Positions 34,773 through 46,672 of a DNA stretch of 64,000 nt are shown here, piece after piece. The position numbers and the translations under genes were made by a program. Each line of letters starts with the position of its first letter. Position 1 is the first letter of the stretch. Source of the stretch: Balaenoptera acutorostrata (taxonomy: Eukaryota > Chordata > Mammalia > Artiodactyla > Balaenopteridae); assembly GCF_949987535.1 (NCBI RefSeq), contig NC_080070.1:9172016-9236015 (forward strand), in the 5' to 3' direction. The notes under the pieces are model-generated. The model saw only the letters and a list, made by a program, of their open reading frames with translations, was not told where the DNA came from and did no database searches.

Positions 34773-36524
34773 TACAGTAAAGTTGTATCTTACATTCAGG
34801 CCAGATTCTAATGGCTCTGCCTAAGTATAAATTCTGTATATCCAAATCATTCTTGAAAGTTTCACTAAACCACACATAAAATATATAAAATACTGTATAT
34901 ATGGCTTTGTGTACACACATATAAATCCATCAATTCATTATTAATTGTTCTAATTCTTTCTTAGTGACTTTCTATGGCCCGCAACTAATCTTTCATTGTC
35001 TATCCCAAGAAAGCCATGGAAAATATCACTCTCCTCTTCCTTGGCTGTGTAGGCAATAAACTTTCTTTCTTTTCTATGGCCTGGGAAACTTTAAAGTCAT
35101 TTGCACATTTATTCCATAGCTTTCGGCATACTGGCAACAAGTTTTTCAGATTTCCTTGCATTTACTGCTTGGGGTACACTTACAGAGTGGAGTGGAAAGT
35201 CAAGTGGTCTGCTTAAATAGCTATATTTTCTTTTCCTCTTTTTCTTTCCGTGGGCATACAGTTAAATTCACTTAAGTTCAATGACCCTATGAGATAATTT
35301 TCCTCTACACTCTTCTTGTTTCATTATTCTTCCAAATTCATTTAACCACTGATCTCATTTATATTTACCCAATACGCAAGTCTATTAAAAGGTCCATCCG
35401 GAATGTTAGCCTTTTAGTTGCTTACATGGGAGGACACTTGTTTCCTCCAGGCTTCTGGGGACTATTACTTAACATACACAGAAGTCTATATCCAAAAAAG
35501 GGAAGTCCTAGAAATTGTCCTGAGTAGGAAAAAGAATGAATTTATTCTGTATTCATAATATTGGCTATTTTCTGATTCCACACTCTTTTGGTAGAGTATA
35601 TTAAAAATTTTTCCTTCTCTTTGCCAGCACAAGCAGGGAAGGGAGATAATTACAGACTGCTACGTACTACTGGCTTTGAGCCCAGCTGAAACAGAAAGAG
35701 GAAGGAACTGCTTTCCTTTTCTTCCAAGACAGACCTATAGGACGCTCAGATCCAGGAGAAAAAAGTCAAGCTAGGTAGTGGATAAATAAGAGTAAACAAG
35801 ATATTTCCAATAAGTGGAAGGAAACACGTTGAAAATTTTTTGAAAAGGCCTTGTAGATGCTTATACAACTATTAGTATATGACTGTAGTTATGCACTAAA
35901 TAGATTCTAATAAAGAGCAGTGCATAACATCTTTGCAGGGATTTCTAACCAAGTTAAAGAACTTCATTTCTGAATATCAAGACTGTACCTAAAGCAAAAC
36001 AAACAAATGAGAAGCTTAAAAATATTCTTAAAAAACTTGTATTACAGCTTTGTCTCAGCTAGGATATAAATGATCTCCTGGATCTATTTCATTTTCAAAA
36101 TCATTTGTGTTGGGATTGGGTATATGAATTGATTTGGAGGAGGAAAGCTGCCAGTGGAAAGAAAGACCTACACTTAATAAGATGGGATAGAAACCTATCA
36201 ACGTGGCTGGTGTTATATAATGTTCTATCAACCTACTGACTACTATTTACTGAGATGACGAATATATTTAATATTGAGTATCCGTGTTAACCGCTAAAGG
36301 CTATGTGTTGATGAATCTCCATCAGATTTCTCTCTCATATTCTACACTATATAAATTGACCTGCTAATGGAAAACAAAACAAAAACTAAGTATTTAATGC
36401 AATAGAATCATTCTAGGTTCCATAGATCTCTTTCAACAGAGAATAGTGAACGAATAATGCATTTTAAGATAATAAACATAACATGCTTTAAAAGAAATAT
36501 CTCTAGGGTTATCCTAAAAGGTAC
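34773..36524. other. Unassigned DNA
   Basis: AT-rich sequence. No gene or recognisable repeat seen. Confidence 0.5.
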
Positions 36525-36994
36525 TGCCAACTAGAAATTGTCACTTGCCATCTGCCTCTACAAGCATTAGGTCACTAACCACTCCAGTCGCTGACCTTCA
36601 ACACACCCTAAAAGGAGTTCAGGGTGGAGATCAGGAATGAGGCACCCTGTGCTCTGGGAAAAACTGGCAGAACAGGCCTTCAGATAATTAGATATTTTCA
36701 GGAGAAGATTTTATGAGCCCAATTTCTTGCATCTTCTCATATCTAGATAAGCCCTAAAATCATTAACGGAGATGTTTGCTCTTCGTGACTAGCAGCCGCC
36801 TTCCGCCAGACTGTGTTTGATGGCACGTAGCCTCCGTCCACCGAAATCACATCTACACTGGCCTCCCCTCTCATCTGTTCGGAGCAGTTCCTCAGAGCCA
36901 TCAGAGAGGCTGTCTCCCAGGCTATAGTGCTCGTTTTGCCCCAAATAAAGCTTAACTCAAAACTCTCAAGTTGTGCGTGTTTTTTCAGTCGACA
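36525..36994 (+). mobile_element. Solo LTR of an endogenous retrovirus (470 bp)
   Basis: Begins TGCCAACTAG and ends CAGTCGACA, so it has the TG...CA termini of LTRs. A 4-bp duplication, GTAC, lies at 36521-36524 and 36995-36998, as expected for class I (gamma-like) elements. A poly(A) signal AATAAA lies at 36944-36949, about 45 bases from the end. No primer-binding site or viral gene follows, so this is a solo LTR left by recombination between two LTRs (inference). Confidence 0.82.
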
Positions 36995-36998
36995 GTAC

Positions 36999-37689
36999 AC
37001 TCCTACAATATATTTGATAAAATTTTCATATTTAAAATTGCTTGTTAATTTAACACAATAATAATACTCTTTGCCTTGTTTCCCTAGGGAGTGATTGTGG
37101 TTCAAGTAGCTCAAAGTTTGTAAAAAATACATTCCTGGTTGGAAAACAAGTTTTTTCCTCAGTGTCTTCCTTTACTCTGTTTTAGGAGGGCACTGAGCGA
37201 CGAATATTTTCAGACACTTTGTGTGTGGCATAGACATCTCTGTGCCCAGAAAATTCTAAACAGCTTTTGAAGTAAAAATCTTACAACTATGTTGATAAAT
37301 AGGCTTACGTCATCTAGGATATAAGTAAGATTTAGCAAAAGCATGAAAATTACCAGCTACTAAAAGAAAATGCCTCTTGGCAACAACGCCAAATCATCTA
37401 GAGTTGAATGGGGGTCAGGTAAGAGAACACATGGGAGGTCCAAGATAACAGTAGGAGATAAGCCTAAAGCTATATTAGCAATTTTGTTCAAGTGGGATGC
37501 TATATATATATATTTTGGCAGGGAAAGGGATCACTTATACCATTCGGATGCCAAGTAAGGTTGCATAACATGTCAGGTGGTAGGTCCACCCACAAGAATA
37601 GAATTCTCAATAAAGGTTAAGCTACCAGGAGATTTAAGATCTCCATTTTGTTTCCTTCTGCAAAAGGTTGGTGATTGCTTCTCCACTCC
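36999..37689. other. Unassigned DNA
   Basis: No gene or recognisable repeat seen apart from a short TA run near 37501. Confidence 0.5.
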
Positions 37690-38060
37690 CTGGACTGACG
37701 GATTATTCAATAAATGTTTCTGCGACCCTTTGACACATACAGATGAAAAAGCTAGACCTGTATTTCACATCATATACTAAAATAATTTCAGGTGAGTTAA
37801 AGTTGTATAAGTGATGTTTTTAAATTTGAGAAGAAAACAATGCTTTTTTGATATCTGGGCAGAGGATTTTTCTTCCTCTTCCTCTGAGCAATAACACACA
37901 CATCATAAAATATTGATCAATTACACTAAAAGAACTTGGCACAGAAAATCAAAAATATATAGAAACAATCTGAAAAGACAAGACAAAGGCTGGGGAAAAA
38001 AAGTCCATTAGATCCATCAATTACAACAGAAAAGTATCTTCTCTGATAGAAGGAATCCTT
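37690..38060 (+). mobile_element. Old L1 ORF2 fragment
   Basis: Around 37705 TTATTCAATAAATG and around 37742 a stretch equivalent to ...LDLYFTSYTKI... follow the order of late L1 ORF2, with stops and frameshifts. Edges are uncertain and it may belong to the HAL1/L1M group. Confidence 0.55.
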
Positions 38061-38925
38061 CTGTCAAGTTCCTGATTGATTAAACAGTTCTCTTTCGGAT
38101 GGAAGAATTTTCATGTAAGGAAGTATGCCTTCCTTTTTCCCTCCTACATATAGTTTTTTGCCTCTTCCAGTCACTTCACCACGCATGCAAAGATTGTTTT
38201 CATCCACGCCCTCTTTCCAGGTTTAAGGAGCCATTAGCATATCATTTCCATTACAATGGTCACAATCATTCTGCTCCAGCAAAGCATACATTTCAAAATG
38301 TAAAATGTGCCCACTGTATGTCCACTCAATATAACATCCTAATTTTAGAAAAAAAAAATAGCAGTTACTCTTAATGCCATTTTATTAAACGCCAGAAGAA
38401 ACCATCATGTGTTAGATTATAAGGTAATGAAATGTTATTGCAAAGGCATATAAATGCAGGAATAAAATTTCAAAGCAGGAAATAAGATTGCAAAGCCTCT
38501 TCCTATCAATGTGGCAATTTAAGAAAAAACAAATAAGAACTGATTTTATTTGGAAAGCTCATAACACAGAGATAACATGACAGTATCATAATAGTTGATT
38601 CTATAAAAGTATCAGGAACAACTAGAAACAGGTATAGGTACTGCTCTTTCACTTACATTTCCATATGTGTGACACTCTGCAAAAAGATTCCTGGTAGATT
38701 CGCCTCCTACTGTTAATAACAAAGCCTTCCCTTCAAAATGACATTGATAATTCATACAGTTTACCACCGATGTAGACATTAGGGATGAAAAGTTTTAGCT
38801 ATTTTTAAAATATATAACTAAGAGATACATTGTTTCAGCCCTCAAAACTGCCTCTGAGCAGGTTATTCATTTCAATTAATGCCAAAGCAAACAGTTGGGC
38901 AGTCATATCTATACTAACATTTACC
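38061..38925. other. Unassigned DNA
   Basis: No gene or recognisable repeat seen. Confidence 0.5.
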
Positions 38926-38941
38926 TTTCACTTAACGTTTT

Positions 38942-38963
38942 TTTTTGTTTTTTTTTTGTTTTT
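38942..38963 (-). mobile_element. Poly(A)-only insertion with 16-bp TSD
   Basis: A 22-base T tract with two G (a poly(A) on the minus strand) lies between two identical copies of TTTCACTTAACGTTTT, at 38926-38941 and 38964-38979. Read on the minus strand, the cleavage context is TC/AAAA, a good L1 endonuclease site. The insertion carries no unique sequence at all. Confidence 0.82.
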
Positions 38964-38979
38964 TTTCACTTAACGTTTT

Positions 38980-39394
38980 GAAGCTTTGGGTATGATTAAG
39001 ATTTGTTATAGTTTATTCACCACATTTTTGTATCTTGAAGTTAACTTTTTCAATGTCACTTTTCTGTTATGTGGTGATTTTAATACTACAGCTGAGATTG
39101 TTAGTTTATTCAGCCTTTGCTGCCTTAGGTTCAGGTACTGTACTAGGCACGGAGAATTAAGAAATGAATATGACATCTCCATATTCAACACATTCACAGC
39201 CACTTTGGGGCAAGGGAAAATGAAATTAATTAATAAAGATTTTGTTTAGCAGGGACTATAATGTTTGATCACATACGATGCACAAGGCATTGCTTTATGC
39301 ATTACAAATACATAATTTTTTGTCTTTATTACAAACCTATACAGAAGTTATTATCCTCTACTTTCCAGAAGAGGAAAAAAAAAATAATAGCATC
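38980..39394. repeat. Diverged MIR/L2-like fragments
   Basis: TTCAGGTACTGTACTAGGCA at about 39129 and ATGCACAAGGCATTGCTTTA at about 39279 with a following TTATTATCCTCTACTTTCCA recall MIR or L2 pieces. Orientation appears plus. Low confidence. Confidence 0.4.
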
Positions 39395-39469
39395 TATTGA
39401 CTGAACACCAAATGCTAGGATTTTATACAGAACTCTTTTATTTTGTTTTACCTATAAAATAACCCTCTA

Positions 39470-39770
39470 GGGCTTCCCTGGTGGCGCAGTGGTTGAGAAT
39501 CTGCCTGCTAATGCAGGGGACGCGGGTTCGAGCCCTGGTCTGGGAGGATCCCACGTGCCGCGGAGCGGCTGGGCCCGTGAGCCACAACTACTGAGCCTGC
39601 GCGTCTGGAGCCTGTGCCCCACAACGGGGGGGGCCGCGATGGTGAAAGGCCCGCGCACCGCGATGAAGAGCGGTCCCCGCACCGCGATGAAGAGTGGCCC
39701 CCACTTGCCGTAACCGGGGAAAGCCCTCGCACGAACCGAAGACCCAACACAGCCAAAAAAAAAAAAAAAA
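39470..39770 (+). mobile_element. CHR-type tRNA-derived SINE (copy 5) with internal duplication
   Basis: Standard head with A and B boxes. The block CCGCACCGCGATGAAGAG-like sequence occurs twice in tandem near 39651-39705, a short duplication absent from the other copies. It has a plain A-run tail. A 14-bp TSD, AAAATAACCCTCTA, lies at 39456-39469 and 39771-39784. Confidence 0.93.
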
Positions 39771-39839
39771 AAAATAACCCTCTAAAATAGTATTCCTATC
39801 ATCTTCTCTTTAAACGTGAGGAAATTCACTTAAATTAAT

Positions 39840-40165
39840 GTATCAGTCAAGAGTTCTCCAGAGAGACAGAAGCAATAGGAATAACTCCAGTCCAAAGGCC
39901 AGAGGACTTGAGGTGCAGGAAGAACTGACGCCCCAGCTCAAAGGTCACCAGGCAAAAAGAATTTTCTCTTACTTGGGGAGGTTCAGACTTTTTGTTCTAT
40001 CCAGGCCTTTACTGGGGAGGGCAATCTGCTTTACTCAGTCTAACAATTTAAATGTTAATCTCATCCAAAAAAAAAAAAACCTTGTAGAAACACTCAAAAT
40101 AATATATTTGTCCAAATATCTGGGCATCCTGTGGTCCACTCAAGTTGACACATAAGATTAACCAT
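39840..40165 (+). repeat. Dispersed repeat, family unassigned
   Basis: Opens with GTTCTCCAGAGAGACAGA, holds GGGCAATCTGCTTTACTCAG and ATGTTAATCTCATCC, and closes with CAAATATCTGGGCATCCTGT and AAGTTGACACATAAGATTAA. This is a very common mammalian repeat whose order I recognise; I do not assign a name. It interrupts the MIR. Confidence 0.65.
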
Positions 40166-40320
40166 CATAGTCACTATCTGAAGGTCATATAGCCTACGAA
40201 TGGTAAAGCTTGCACACAAACCTGAAGCTTTGCTCTTAAAAGCCATGAAAGGTTAAGAAAGTACTTCAAGGCACACAGCTAGTGACAGATACATATGTAA
40301 TACCAAAGTACATGCTCTTT

Positions 40321-40824
40321 CTACTATATCATGATGATTTTAACCCTTGAAATAGTATTGGTTCTTTGGGACTTATACTGCCTTGAGCAGCAAAAATGCT
40401 CATAAGACCAGTTATATTTGTCTTTATTACCTGCTATTGATTTACTCAGATCTAAAATAGCACTGGCCACCCATGAAGTGTTATTCTACACCTAGGTACT
40501 GCCTTAGTTGAAACCAATCTGAAGAGCTGAAAAATTCTGTGCTCTGTTGATTTACCTCCAAGAAATTCAACAGAAGTAATTTCATATTCCAATGAATATA
40601 ATCTTAACCATCAACACAGATCAACGATCATTCCAGAGCCCTGTCACTTACAATAAGCATATGTGCTTGCGTTTCCTTTTGAAAGGTGCTGTGAAGATGA
40701 GTATCTATAAATTCAGAAATTCTAAAGAATCCACATAGAAAAAAATTGTACTAAAGGTATGAAAAATAAATCTACTGAACATCTTCAGCCTCTATGCTCT
40801 TATAAAGGCCCTTTTGAAATGGTT
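40321..40824. other. Unassigned DNA
   Basis: Nothing recognised. Confidence 0.5.
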
Positions 40825-40836
40825 AAAAAGGATTGG

Positions 40837-41136
40837 GGGCTTCCCCGGTGGCGCAGTGGTTGAGAATCTGCCTGCCAATGCAGGGGACACGGGTTCCAGC
40901 CCTGGTCTGGGAAGATCCCACATGCCACGGAGCAACTAGGCCCGTGAGCCACAATTGCTGAGCCTGCGCGTCTGGAGCCTGTGCTCCGCAACAAGAGGCC
41001 GCGATAGTGAGAGGCCCGTGCACCGCGATGAAGAGTGGCCCCCGCTTGCCGCAACTAGAGAAAGCCCTCGCACAGAAATGAAGAACCAACACAGCCAAAA
41101 ATAAATAAATTAAATAAATAAATAACCCCCCCCAAA
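40837..41136 (+). mobile_element. CHR-type tRNA-derived SINE (copy 6)
   Basis: Standard body, but the B box reads GGTTCCAGCCC instead of GGTTCGAGCCC, which may weaken Pol III transcription. The tail is (TAAA)n, then a C run, then A. TSD AAAAAGGATTGG / AAAAAGGAATGG (one mismatch) at about 40825-40836 and 41137-41148. Confidence 0.9.
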
Positions 41137-41148
41137 AAAAAGGAATGG

Positions 41149-43074
41149 GGGGGAGGTCCTGAATAAAGAATGGCAAAATTAGGAATTCCTAGGTTAGCAG
41201 GTTGTTAATCATGTATCTTAAATCTTTTATCAGCATCTTGAAACAAAGCTAAACCATATATAAATGCTCACAGATAATATGATTGTTCCAGAAAGTTGTT
41301 GGGTATACCTGTTTCAATATATACAAGCAAAATTTTCTAATGGACTTAGGAAATCTGCCTCATTTGGGCCTCTGATATCTAAGGAAAGATCACTGTTTTT
41401 ACGGCTTCTGTTGTCAGGTAAGGCATGTTTTGCCTTTGGGGCATATTAATGGCTTCCTGGACATGAATTTTTGCCAAATTCTTCACACATCTTATCATCA
41501 GAATGTTGTTGCTCTTTTCCCCACTGTGATTAATAAGAACTGATGTACATTTTAAGCAGGCAAAAAAATAATAATTAAAACATCGTACTCATCTCCTTCC
41601 ACATGGCTAGGGTCTCTTCATCTTGCTTGCCTCAGCCCTGCCCCGTATAATGGGCCTTGGACAGGGAGAAATGTTAGAAGCCCCCATTCTGATCCTTAAG
41701 TCACTCAATTCAAGGCAAAAGGGGCACGGGAAACATAATAGCTCTCTTCTTTAAGGAACCGATTAGGAAACTGAGGCTTGAACTTCACACAGTTTCAATG
41801 CATCGACTTTATTGTAAAATGACTGAAGAAAACAAAATAAGATATTTAGATTCCTTGGCAGAAATAATTACAACTGACCAATGCAAGGGTTTTTCTCACC
41901 CCACTCTGGCCAGAACCTTAGAGAATATGCATTAGGCTGGAAAATTTCAAAAGTGTGGTTATGTAAACATGAACTAGTGAAAGGGACAGCAGGGACGAGA
42001 ATCAAAAGTTCTGGACCATTTAGGTTTAGCAAGCACAGTGGAGAAGTCAGAGGGGAGGGTGAGGTAAAAGCTAAGGATCAGAAAAATCCCAAGCACCAAA
42101 ATCGTTCTGAGATGATGAGGGGATAAGACCCGGGGAGGAATGTGACGTGATGGCTATTTCAGTGATGGGGCAACGCTTTGGGGTGGAAGTTTGCATGTAT
42201 CTTAATTCCATTTATTTCTGTTTCAATATCATAATAAAATTGTTTGCTAATCTAGGCTTTGTATTTTCTGATTGGCTTTCAAAATTGCTTTACCCTTCTT
42301 CTGCATGCTGATAGGCAAAGATGGATGCAAAGATGGAAGACTATACAGCTTAAGAGTCTCACTTACATGGTCTGTTAAAGACCCTCCAAGAGCCTCTTGT
42401 GATATATTCTCATACCGGGTGTTTTTTAAAAATTTGCAAAAGGAATGTATTTTAAGCAGTTGGCTACAACCATCGTCTCATTCCTGTTTCCACCACACTT
42501 CCCCTCATGCCTGGTGACATTGGGACTGTTCCTTCTATCCTTTGAGCCAACATACACAGCATGATGACATGAATTACAGAACCAGAGGCTGTACGAGATT
42601 AGGGAATACGTCTTGTGGGACCTGGCACCATCAGCATGTGTTTTATAAAGAAAAAAATTTGTAATGTACAGAGTCATAAGTTAGTCTGTGGAGAGTGCTT
42701 TCAGAAACCAGATGTGTAAATCTGTAACTAAAGTATTTAGTTCAATGCCTCACTTGATAATGTAGCATATGCAATTATAAGCTCAAAATACATTGTTATA
42801 CTGAAGGAAATGGAATATTTTATTAAGCACTTAGATGCCATGTAAATGCAATAGAAAAATATGTTTCAATTTAAAAATTTGAAAACTTCAAACTCTTGAT
42901 TAGGCCCTATATAAAGATTATGTTTTTTGTCAGACTAAAGGTTATCTCTGAAAGCACTGAAAGTTCAGATGCAAATTAATGGAACAAGAAACAAAGAAAC
43001 AGATGAGCAATAAAATTAATAGAAACTATGCTGACATCCAGAAACAAACTGTAACAAAAATTCTCTTACATCAG
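41149..43074. other. Unassigned DNA
   Basis: Nearly 2 kb without a recognised gene or repeat. Open frames up to about 81 codons lack features. Confidence 0.5.
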
Positions 43075-43237
43075 GAGTTGACATAACTTTTTTTCTGTAG
43101 AGGGTCAAGCAGTAAATATTTTAGGTTTTGCAGACCATACTCTCTCTCTGTCACAACTATTCAACTCCATAATTATAGGGAAAAGCATACAAAGGCAAAA
43201 CGCAAAGGAATGAGCGTGACCAATTTGCACCCTGTTT
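43075..43237 (-). repeat. MER-type DNA transposon fossil (same family as 16368-16715)
   Basis: Plus-strand order GTAGAGGGTCAAGCAGTAAA, TTTTAGGTTTTGCAGACCAT, CTCTGTCACAACTATTCAAC is the reverse of the other two copies. Truncated at the right. Confidence 0.68.
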
Positions 43238-45269
43238 TAGATCATACTAAAAGCAATACTTCATTAAGAGAAAGAGATAAATAGCAAATAGAATAATAGG
43301 CTCTAGGATTTCTTGATAATCCAAGTAATAAATCATATGAACATCTTCATTCAAATGTACTTTCTCCTCTTTTGACAAAATATACTGACATCAACAAAAG
43401 AAAATATGAAGCTTATATTATGACACTACAAGGCAACAAAAAAGTTAAAAATTCAAAGAGTATTTAAGATTAATCACCACATCATAAAATTTTAAATGCT
43501 CTGAAATCTTTAAGCATATATCTATAAAAGGAACTTGGTAGGGGTGTTCCCAAAGTTGATAATTATCCTAAAAATTTACAAGTTTGTATGACCTTCCTAA
43601 TAACAAGTTGAAAAGATAGAGGAAAATATTTTTTTTTAAATACCAACAATTGAAAAAAAAGTAAACATACGTTCTAAGGGAATGGCCAAATTATCTTTTC
43701 CCTGTATTGAAAACTTTATTAGAAATCATTGTCATAAAAACTTGATAATGAGAGGATTATAGGAACAAATTATAGGAACAAAAGTATTTACAATGTTGGT
43801 ATTTTTAAATTTTATGAACAGTTGTATTTGTCTGCTCTTTTTAAATTATCAATATGAAATGATGATTTCTTTTCTAAATATTCACTTTTAAACCTCATTA
43901 TGTATTAGTAATTTTGAATGATTTTTTTTCTAATAGGAAGCTCCCCAAATTACTAAGCTTCCCCAAAACCTGGAAAAGTTTTTATTAAAACTCAATAATT
44001 AATCTTTAGATTTTGAATATTTAAAATGATATTCGAATGTACTTTATATAATACCTGTTACATCAATCCTATAAATATAAGTACCTGAGGATTGTTTTGT
44101 CAAAATATGTCATAAAAATAAAGTCAGGTAAAGAATCATAACAAAATGAATGCAGTATTTTCAAGCTATGGAAAAGAACAGAGAGGGAAGAGGAAATAGT
44201 TTCTCTGAGCCTTTCTCAGTCTGGTGGATTCAGCCTTAGGGCACAGACATGCTTCTGATTCTACAGAATAGTAAAAAAGAGTATATTGAAGTTAAAAAAA
44301 AAAAAAAAAAGGAAAGAAAGAACAATACGAATCGTATCATTTTAGTTTTACTGGTAGAACAACCTTCCGAATGTCTCCCTTTGAATCCAACTTTCCCTGT
44401 CCTAAATTGGGAAGAAAGAGACTGTTGGCAGCCTCAGCAGTAAGAGGTTTTAACACTAGGGCAGGGTCAGTGCTGTGGGGATTGTTCAACTACACAGAAA
44501 GAGGAGGATTCTTATACCTCACCTGGATCTGTTTTCTTCTGAGTAAAATGAGGGATTAAATAAAATGATTTATATATTTCCTTACATTTCCAACATAGAT
44601 TCTAAGAAGAGCAGCAACACCATCCTTAATAGCGTGGGTTGATCGCAGTTAATTGTAGAAAACCCACGGAGACAAGAACAGATCAGCATGAGTCTGATTG
44701 TAGTGACTGTGCTAAATATACAGACCGAATTCTTAGTGAAGAGGGACGGGACGAGTGCACTAAGTGATTCACCAAGCGTGGGCAAAGAACAAGGTTTTTC
44801 AATTAAAGATGTTTCCCAATCCCTCAAACTAGCTGGGTTTTTTTTTTTTTTTTCCTATTTACTATTTTTTGATATGAAGCCAATTCAAGATTTGATGAAT
44901 TACAAATACTTGAACCTCAATAGTGTAACCAATTTATCCTGGTGGAGAAACAGAGATATCCCTGAGCTGAGCCAGAAAAACCTTACAAAAATCAAGGCTG
45001 AAACACTAGCCTTCTTACTTAGTAACAGAGAATTACACATGGTTACATTATAACTTTAAATGTGACAGTGTCCTATTCTAAGAGTTTCTCAGCTAATCAG
45101 TGATCCAGATATTTTATAAAGAAGGTTACAGAGGGTAACAAGTACAGACAAGATACTTTTGCAAATGGAATTCTTATGCCTGTTGCAAATTATCCCCCAA
45201 AGAAATAAAACCTGAGGGCAGTTTTCAAATGTCAGTGAGACTATACAGGATGCTCTCATACGATTATTA
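43238..45269. other. Unassigned DNA
   Basis: AT-rich. An A run at about 44296-44312 and a T run at about 44836-44852, neither with a visible duplication. No gene recognised. Confidence 0.5.
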
Positions 45270-46070
45270 TGAATTGAACTTATTTTTTTTTTTTATTTTA
45301 GAAGTAGCAGGTATTCACAGGAGAAAAATATAAAAAGAAATGCCAACCAAAAAAGAAGAAAGATAAATCACTCACAATCTCACCACCTTGAGCGACTCCC
45401 ATTAAATTATTGTATATAACTGTAAGGTTTCTCTATGCATACAAATATCTACATTAATAATCTTGCGGATGTAAGGACATTGTTTCTGGTATCTTACTTT
45501 CTTAACATTGTTCTATTATAGGTATTTTCTCATTTATTATCATATTTAAGACTACCACTTAATTTTACTGTATAGTTGTAATCAAGTCCATGATAATGAT
45601 CACTTTATTTTTTTCATATTACGAACTATGTTACAACGAAAATGTTTCAGTGCACTTTAAGAGCTTATCCTGATCTTTCTTGATAATAAGTGGACCACTT
45701 AGGTCAAGTATAAGCCCATTTCAACGTTGGCACATGCTGCCAAACTGCTTTTGGGGAGATGGCACCAATGAATATTGGCATTAGCCATTTTCCCAAACAC
45801 ACTAAAATAGGCACTATAAGTAATTTAAATTTCTCTGAGCCAAGAGGCAGTCATGTTATTTCATTCACAGTTTTATTACTAATAGGTTGAACATACAGTT
45901 TTTTTTTATTGGCCGATTCTGGGCCATTTTGGTATATTATCTATGCATACTTTTTACCCGCTTTTTTCTCCACTGTAGTGTTGGCCTTTTTATTATTAAT
46001 TTGAAGAAGTTATTTATATTTTGAATATTAACTAATGTATAACTTTGTCATAACATTTCCAGACATTTTC
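45270..46070 (-). mobile_element. Ancient L1-type LINE fragment
   Basis: Plus-strand blocks such as GCTGCCAAACTGCTTTTGGG and GAAGAAGTTATTTATATTTT follow the reverse order of L1M/HAL1 elements. Strongly diverged; edges uncertain. Confidence 0.45.
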
Positions 46071-46225
46071 TTCAGATTCTTTGAACTATTTTCTATCCTT
46101 CAACCACAGTCTCCTGCTCGTCCTATATTTCTCTCTTCTTCCAAGCACCTTCCACTCTCCTATTTATTATTTAGTCCAGCTACACACGCGAAAAAGTCTT
46201 TTGTTTGAATTTGATAAGAGCCTTT

Positions 46226-46620
46226 GTAACCAAGCAGGACCCTGCAGGGCCTTCCTGCCACAGACCCCACCCATAACTTCTGCTGTAGCTTCTCTCTGAA
46301 GTACCTGGAAAACAGTACCTGCTGCACATTTCCTGAGTTGTTTTATAGATGTGAAAACCTTCACCAAATGGAAGATGTTAACTATTTGATGACCATCAAC
46401 ACTAGCCCCCAGGCCTACTGGAGCCTGAGGATGGATAATGTTAACCCCTGTGACACAGCCCTGTTACCCCACCACCAACTAATCAGAGAATTGTGCATGA
46501 GTTGATCACATACCCTGTGAGACCCTTCCCTCACCTTGCCTTTAAAAATGCTTTGCTGAAACCCATTGAGGAGTTTGGTTTTCCTGAGCACTAGCTGTCC
46601 TGAACTCCTTGTTTGGTGCC
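46226..46620 (+). mobile_element. LTR fragment of an endogenous retrovirus
   Basis: Begins TGTAACCAAGCAGGACC, contains AACCCCTGTGACACAGCCCT, a TATA-like TTTAAAAATG near 46541 and TGAAACCCATTGAGGAGTTT just after it, an order I know from LTRs in cetartiodactyl and carnivore genomes. The 3' part, where a poly(A) signal is expected, is replaced by the TATC microsatellite. Confidence 0.5.
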
Positions 46621-46672
46621 CTACATCTATATCTATCTATATCTATATGCATATAGATGGATAGATAGATAT
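46621..46672. repeat. (TATC)n / (GATA)n microsatellite
   Basis: Imperfect ATCT units turn at about 46648 into AGAT units, so the tract is weakly palindromic. Confidence 0.88.

Larger units (their letters stand above)
39395..40320 (+). repeat. MIR SINE carrying two later insertions
   Basis: MIR segments at 39395-39469 (GCATCTATTGACTGAACACC), 39785-39838 (ATCTTCTCTTTAAACGTGAG) and about 40170-40320 (GGTCATATAGCCTACGAATG, AAGGCACACAGCTAGTGACA) are separated by a CHR SINE and by an unassigned repeat. The last segment partly repeats MIR features and may be a second MIR. Confidence 0.55.

Noticed and set aside
36743..37132. 129-codon minus-strand frame
   Set aside because: It overlaps the solo LTR in reverse and the adjacent unassigned DNA.
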